Shown here: positions 61,337 to 64,000 of the stretch, piece by piece
How positions within the stretch are numbered: position 1 is the stretch's first letter
How the letters are laid out: every line of letters starts with the position of its first letter
Origin: an uncultured Thiotrichales bacterium
GTDB taxonomy: Bacteria; Pseudomonadota; Gammaproteobacteria; Francisellales; CACEW01
NCBI GenBank assembly: GCA_903870015.1
Contig: CAIQBE010000012.1
Coordinates: 22,676-86,675 of the forward strand
DNA: 64,000 bases
Direction of reading: 5' to 3'
Program-made: the position numbers and the translations under genes
The notes under the pieces: generated by a model
The model's input: only the letters and a program-made list of their open reading frames with translations
What the model was told of the DNA's origin: nothing
Databases searched by the model: none

Positions 61337-63085
61337 ATGAAGCTTTCCCAGGCCTACGATATCACAATCAATCTTGTTAGAACCATGACTCATCAAGTCT
61401 TTGATGTACTCGATTTGTCCTTCACGACGCGCATTCACGAAGATTACACAATCATTGTTGAGGTTGTCTCGAGCGATAGTGCTCGCAATGCTTTAAGCGC
61501 AAAGCGTGGCCTAGTTGTGGGTGAGTGGTATGGGGTTGAGGTGTGCTTCCATCAGCATCAAAAATTAATGTATTTGCAGGGGGTGTGTACGGAGCTGGTG
61601 GCCACAGGCAGATATGCCAATGATAGTGAGCTACAGGTTTTAACCTTGCGCTCTGAGTTCTTTCCTTTATTTAATAATCAGCGGGCGGGCATTTATTATG
61701 GCGGCAGTATCAATGATGTGATTGATCGGGGTTTAATAAATTTAACGAGGGAATATCATCTCAATCTGCATACGGATATTGAAAAAAAGCTAATGCAAAA
61801 TCTGAGTGTTGCGTATCCAGCTCAGTTATCATTAACCCAGTATTTTGAAGCAGATATGGCCTTTGTTTTAAGGCTGTTGCGCCAGTCTGGTGTCTGGTTT
61901 AATTTTTATCATCCTGTGGTTTTAGCAAATCAGTTCAAGTCCGGTAGCTCAGAAAAAGTAAAAGTCATTATCGGTGATCACAACGCTGTGTTGATGCGTT
62001 GCCCTGATAAAATAAAAATCTTAAAGAAGACAGAGAGTCAATTGGATGGCTTTTATGATATTGAGTATACGCAAGCGGGCACGGCGATTGGAGAGGTGGC
62101 AGGGGTTTACTATGATGAGATTATGGGTGAGATGCTCACGTGTTCTGCCAAGATACCCGGGGGGCAAGGGTATCGTGTACTCAAATATATATTGCCACAA
62201 ACGGTATTGACCGAGGCCCAGATGCAGTATCAAACCCAGGTGGTGGCGGATAGCTTATCTTTGCGTCAGCAAATATTATCTGGATCATTTCAAGGTTTAT
62301 TTATTCAGGCGGGGGTGGTGATTGAGCTTGAGGGTGAGCATCATATTGCGGGTGAGTATATTTTATCTGAAGTGCAATATCATTTTAGTAAAAAAGCCAA
62401 TGGCGAGCATGTGGGTTTGTATCAACAAAATCACCGCTTTAAAAGCTATCCCCTAAAAGTTAATTATCATGAAGCGGTGGTCGATGATCAGGGGCAAGAG
62501 CCAAAATTATACCGTGCGCGCAAGTATCAGGGAGTGATGCCGGGTGTTTTTGCTTTAACACAGGGTTCGCAAACGGTGGTGCCGGATAATTTGGGTAGTA
62601 TTCCTTTGTGGTTTCCTTATAATTATTGGTATACCTGTCAAGGTCAAACCTGTCGGTATACGCGCGTCATTTCGCACGCAAATCAAGGCGGGCGGGCGGG
62701 GGTGAGTTTTCCATTTTATCAAGACACTGAATTTATTTTAATGTTTGTGAATGGGGATCTTGATCGCCCGTTAATTAAAGGCACCGCGGCGAATAATCTG
62801 ACCGGACATTTGCATGATCAGGGTGTCCAAAAGCGCTCAGCACTCGCCTTGCCGCAGGGGCAGCATTTATTATATTCCAATGTGTCTGGTGATCAAAATT
62901 TTTTAAAATGGGGTGCGACCCATAACGAAGGGAGCGATGAAACCCATATGCTTTTGAGTAACTATCCTAATCCAGAGCTTCCAGGGGTAGGGAAAATGGA
63001 CTATCAACAAGCCAGTACTCAAAGTTATGAGCGCGTGGTCAATAGCAATTCTTGCAGTAAAGCAGGGTGCGTGGATACCACATAG
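61337..63085 (+). CDS. VgrG/gpD-like tip protein, orphan
   Basis: The 582-residue protein has a phage gpD/VgrG N-terminal domain (about residues 20-350): FDVLDLSFTTRIHEDYTIIVEVVSSD..GEWYGVEVCF, then SLTQYFEADMAFVLRLLRQSGVWFNFYHPV and ILSEVQYHFSKKA. An OB-fold like gp5 follows (about 400-480: YTRVISHANQGGRAGVSFPFYQDTEFILMFVNGDLDRPLIKGTAANNL). The C-terminal needle beta-helix is short or missing, and the end is Cys-containing. VgrG trimers cap contractile injection systems. No tss, hcp or phage genes are nearby, so it is an orphan copy that could serve a distant system or be a remnant. Confidence 0.85.
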   Translation: MKLSQAYDITINLVRTMTHQVFDVLDLSFTTRIHEDYTIIVEVVSSDSARNALSAKRGLVVGEWYGVEVCFHQHQKLMYLQGVCTELVATGRYANDSELQVLTLRSEFFPLFNNQRAGIYYGGSINDVIDRGLINLTREYHLNLHTDIEKKLMQNLSVAYPAQLSLTQYFEADMAFVLRLLRQSGVWFNFYHPVVLANQFKSGSSEKVKVIIGDHNAVLMRCPDKIKILKKTESQLDGFYDIEYTQAGTAIGEVAGVYYDEIMGEMLTCSAKIPGGQGYRVLKYILPQTVLTEAQMQYQTQVVADSLSLRQQILSGSFQGLFIQAGVVIELEGEHHIAGEYILSEVQYHFSKKANGEHVGLYQQNHRFKSYPLKVNYHEAVVDDQGQEPKLYRARKYQGVMPGVFALTQGSQTVVPDNLGSIPLWFPYNYWYTCQGQTCRYTRVISHANQGGRAGVSFPFYQDTEFILMFVNGDLDRPLIKGTAANNLTGHLHDQGVQKRSALALPQGQHLLYSNVSGDQNFLKWGATHNEGSDETHMLLSNYPNPELPGVGKMDYQQASTQSYERVVNSNSCSKAGCVDTT

Positions 63086-63107
63086 CAGGGATTTTTGCAA
63101 AAATCTC

Positions 63108-63135
63108 TTGCATAAAGCCAAGAATTCTATATAAT
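63108..63135 (+). promoter_or_regulatory. Promoter of tRNA-Lys(TTT)
   Basis: TTGCAT (63108-63113), a 16-base spacer and a perfect TATAAT (63130-63135) precede the tRNA by about 48 bases, with a GC-rich discriminator (AGCGCCC). Confidence 0.65.
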
Positions 63136-63183
63136 AGCGCCCTGGTCTGGTTGTTTAATTCAGTCAGAGCAGCAAACTTCTGG

Positions 63184-63259
63184 GGGTCGTTAGCTCAGTC
63201 GGTAGAGCAGTAGACTTTTAATCTATTGGTCGCAGGTTCGAATCCCGCACGACCCACCA
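63184..63259 (+). tRNA. tRNA-Lys (anticodon TTT)
   Basis: A 76-base cloverleaf: acceptor GGGTCGT/ACGACCC, D arm GCTCAGTCGGTAGAGC, anticodon arm GTAGA-CTTTTAA-TCTAT (anticodon TTT), T arm GCAGG-TTCGAAT-CCCGC, and encoded ACCA. A P4-type integrase gene lies 175 bp downstream on the same strand, the usual position for an element integrated in a tRNA 3' end. Confidence 0.97.
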
Positions 63260-63434
63260 TTCACGCAGTTCAGATACATTCATCGATCTTCAAAAAAGTT
63301 TAATTTCAGCCTAAAGCCCTTGAGAATGCTCAAGGAACTTATATCAGTTGCTTTCATGAGCTCCTATATGCAACCAAAGATTTTGGGGGCCTTATTGGGG
63401 GCCTCGTGAAAGCGATAAAATAGGAGGCCCCAAA

Positions 63435-64000
63435 ATGGCTCTAAATGACCTAATATGTAGGACTGCGAAGATTAAAGAGAAAGATTATAAGTTGACGGAT
63501 AGCGATGGCATGTATTTGCTCGTAAAAGCGAGTGGCGCTAAATGCTGGCGTTTAAAATATCGAATTGCGGGCAAGGAAAAAAGCTGTCAATGGGTATTTA
63601 CCCTGAGGTAACGCTGCAAGAAGCAAGGGAGGCGCGAGCCCAAGCCCGTAAGCAGATAGAAGCGGGCATTGATCCCTCCCAGATGAAAAAGAATGAAAAG
63701 CGATTAGCGGCGCTTAAAGTCCAAAATAGCTTTGAGGCCATCGCCAGAGAGTGGCATAGCAACAATCAGGAGCGATGGACGGTTCGCCATGCGCAATATA
63801 TTATGCGCAGATTGGAAAACGATATATTTCCCAATATAGGCAAAAGGCCAGTGACTGAAATTACGGCGCTTGAGTTGCTTGATGCTATGAGGAAGGTTGA
63901 GAAGCGTGGCGCGCATCATATCGCCCATCGTCTCTTGCAAAGTTGTAGAAAGGTATTTCAATACGCTATTTTGACGTGTAGAGCTGATAGGAATCCGGCT
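63435..64000 (+). pseudogene. P4-type tyrosine recombinase (integrase), frameshifted and cut by window end
   Basis: ATG 63435 has a strong AGGAGG site. The first frame gives the DUF4102-type N-terminus (MALNDLICRTAKIKEKDYKL; SDGMYLLVKASGAKCWRLKYRIAGKEK) and then stops at 63609-63611. The expected continuation (KLSMGIYPEVTLQEAREARA and on through DPSQMKK, AIAREWHSNNQ, LLDAMRKVEKRGAHHIAHRL) is in the -1 frame from 63581 to the end of the window. The shift falls on A6 at 63577-63582, where one more A would restore the frame. It is either a disabled gene, a slippage-expressed gene or a read error. The catalytic domain is outside the window. Confidence 0.85.

Noticed and set aside
63090..63106. 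Palindrome GATTTTTGCAAAAATC after vgrG as terminator
   Set aside because: The stem has no room for a loop and is not followed by a T run; it is an AT-rich palindrome of unclear meaning.

Overview
The window reads as chromosomal DNA of a low-to-moderate GC gammaproteobacterium, most likely an intracellular or host-associated member of the Legionellales (Legionella/Coxiella/Berkiella-like). The housekeeping genes (dapD/dapE, prfA, rlmI, aroK, hemE, dnaA, dnaN, hemC, proS, fis) are of gammaproteobacterial type. They are mixed with eukaryotic-like or effector-like genes: an ankyrin protein, a helical-repeat protein, NB-ARC proteins, a TIR-like domain and a small protein ending in a CaaX-like box. 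The order-level placement is an inference from gene content, not a measured phylogeny.

Layout. 0-7.6 kb (minus strand): dapD-dapE, a secreted hypothetical, a POT peptide transporter, and a tightly overlapping GlcNAc catabolic operon (GlcNAc kinase, SIS-type deaminase, nagA, MFS sugar porter). 7.7-8.6 kb: fis with a clear promoter, a strong hairpin and small ORFs. 8.9-15.4 kb: a helical-repeat hypothetical, then prfA-rlmI on the minus strand, a small membrane protein with an acidic tail, and an overlapping aroK-hemE-lysE block. 15.4-24.9 kb is a rearranged accessory zone: a nested inverted-repeat element, several APH-fold kinases, a PD-(D/E)XK nuclease gene flanked by ~100-bp repeats of a kinase gene start, a truncated cyclase, an ankyrin protein, a GrpB-GNAT fusion, a proline iminopeptidase remnant and an unusual Nudix protein. 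24.9-43 kb is mostly metabolism and transport: tspO, acetyltransferase, maf, outer-membrane protein, DipZ-like redox protein, a cyanide-insensitive-type bd oxidase with a 46-residue third subunit, a GDSL lipase, three tandem family-3 solute-binding proteins followed by a DAACS symporter, MFS and CPA2 transporters.

43.05-51.0 kb is a genomic island in a tRNA-Lys(CTT) gene. A perfect 61-bp direct repeat, made of the 3' part of the tRNA plus flank, marks both ends. It carries two adjacent NB-ARC/STAND genes: one with a degenerate P-loop and a C-terminal TIR-like domain, the other with an intact NTPase and TPR-like repeats. It also carries two short cargo genes and a LuxR-type regulator, and no integrase. 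This is the best candidate for an undescribed system (defence or host interaction).

51.1-64 kb: a class A beta-lactamase, a standalone LigD-type 3'-phosphoesterase, dnaA-dnaN-hemC (not dnaA-dnaN-recF-gyrB), an APC permease, proS, an orphan VgrG, and a second tRNA-Lys (TTT) followed by a P4-type integrase that is split by a -1 frameshift at an A6 run and continues past the window end.
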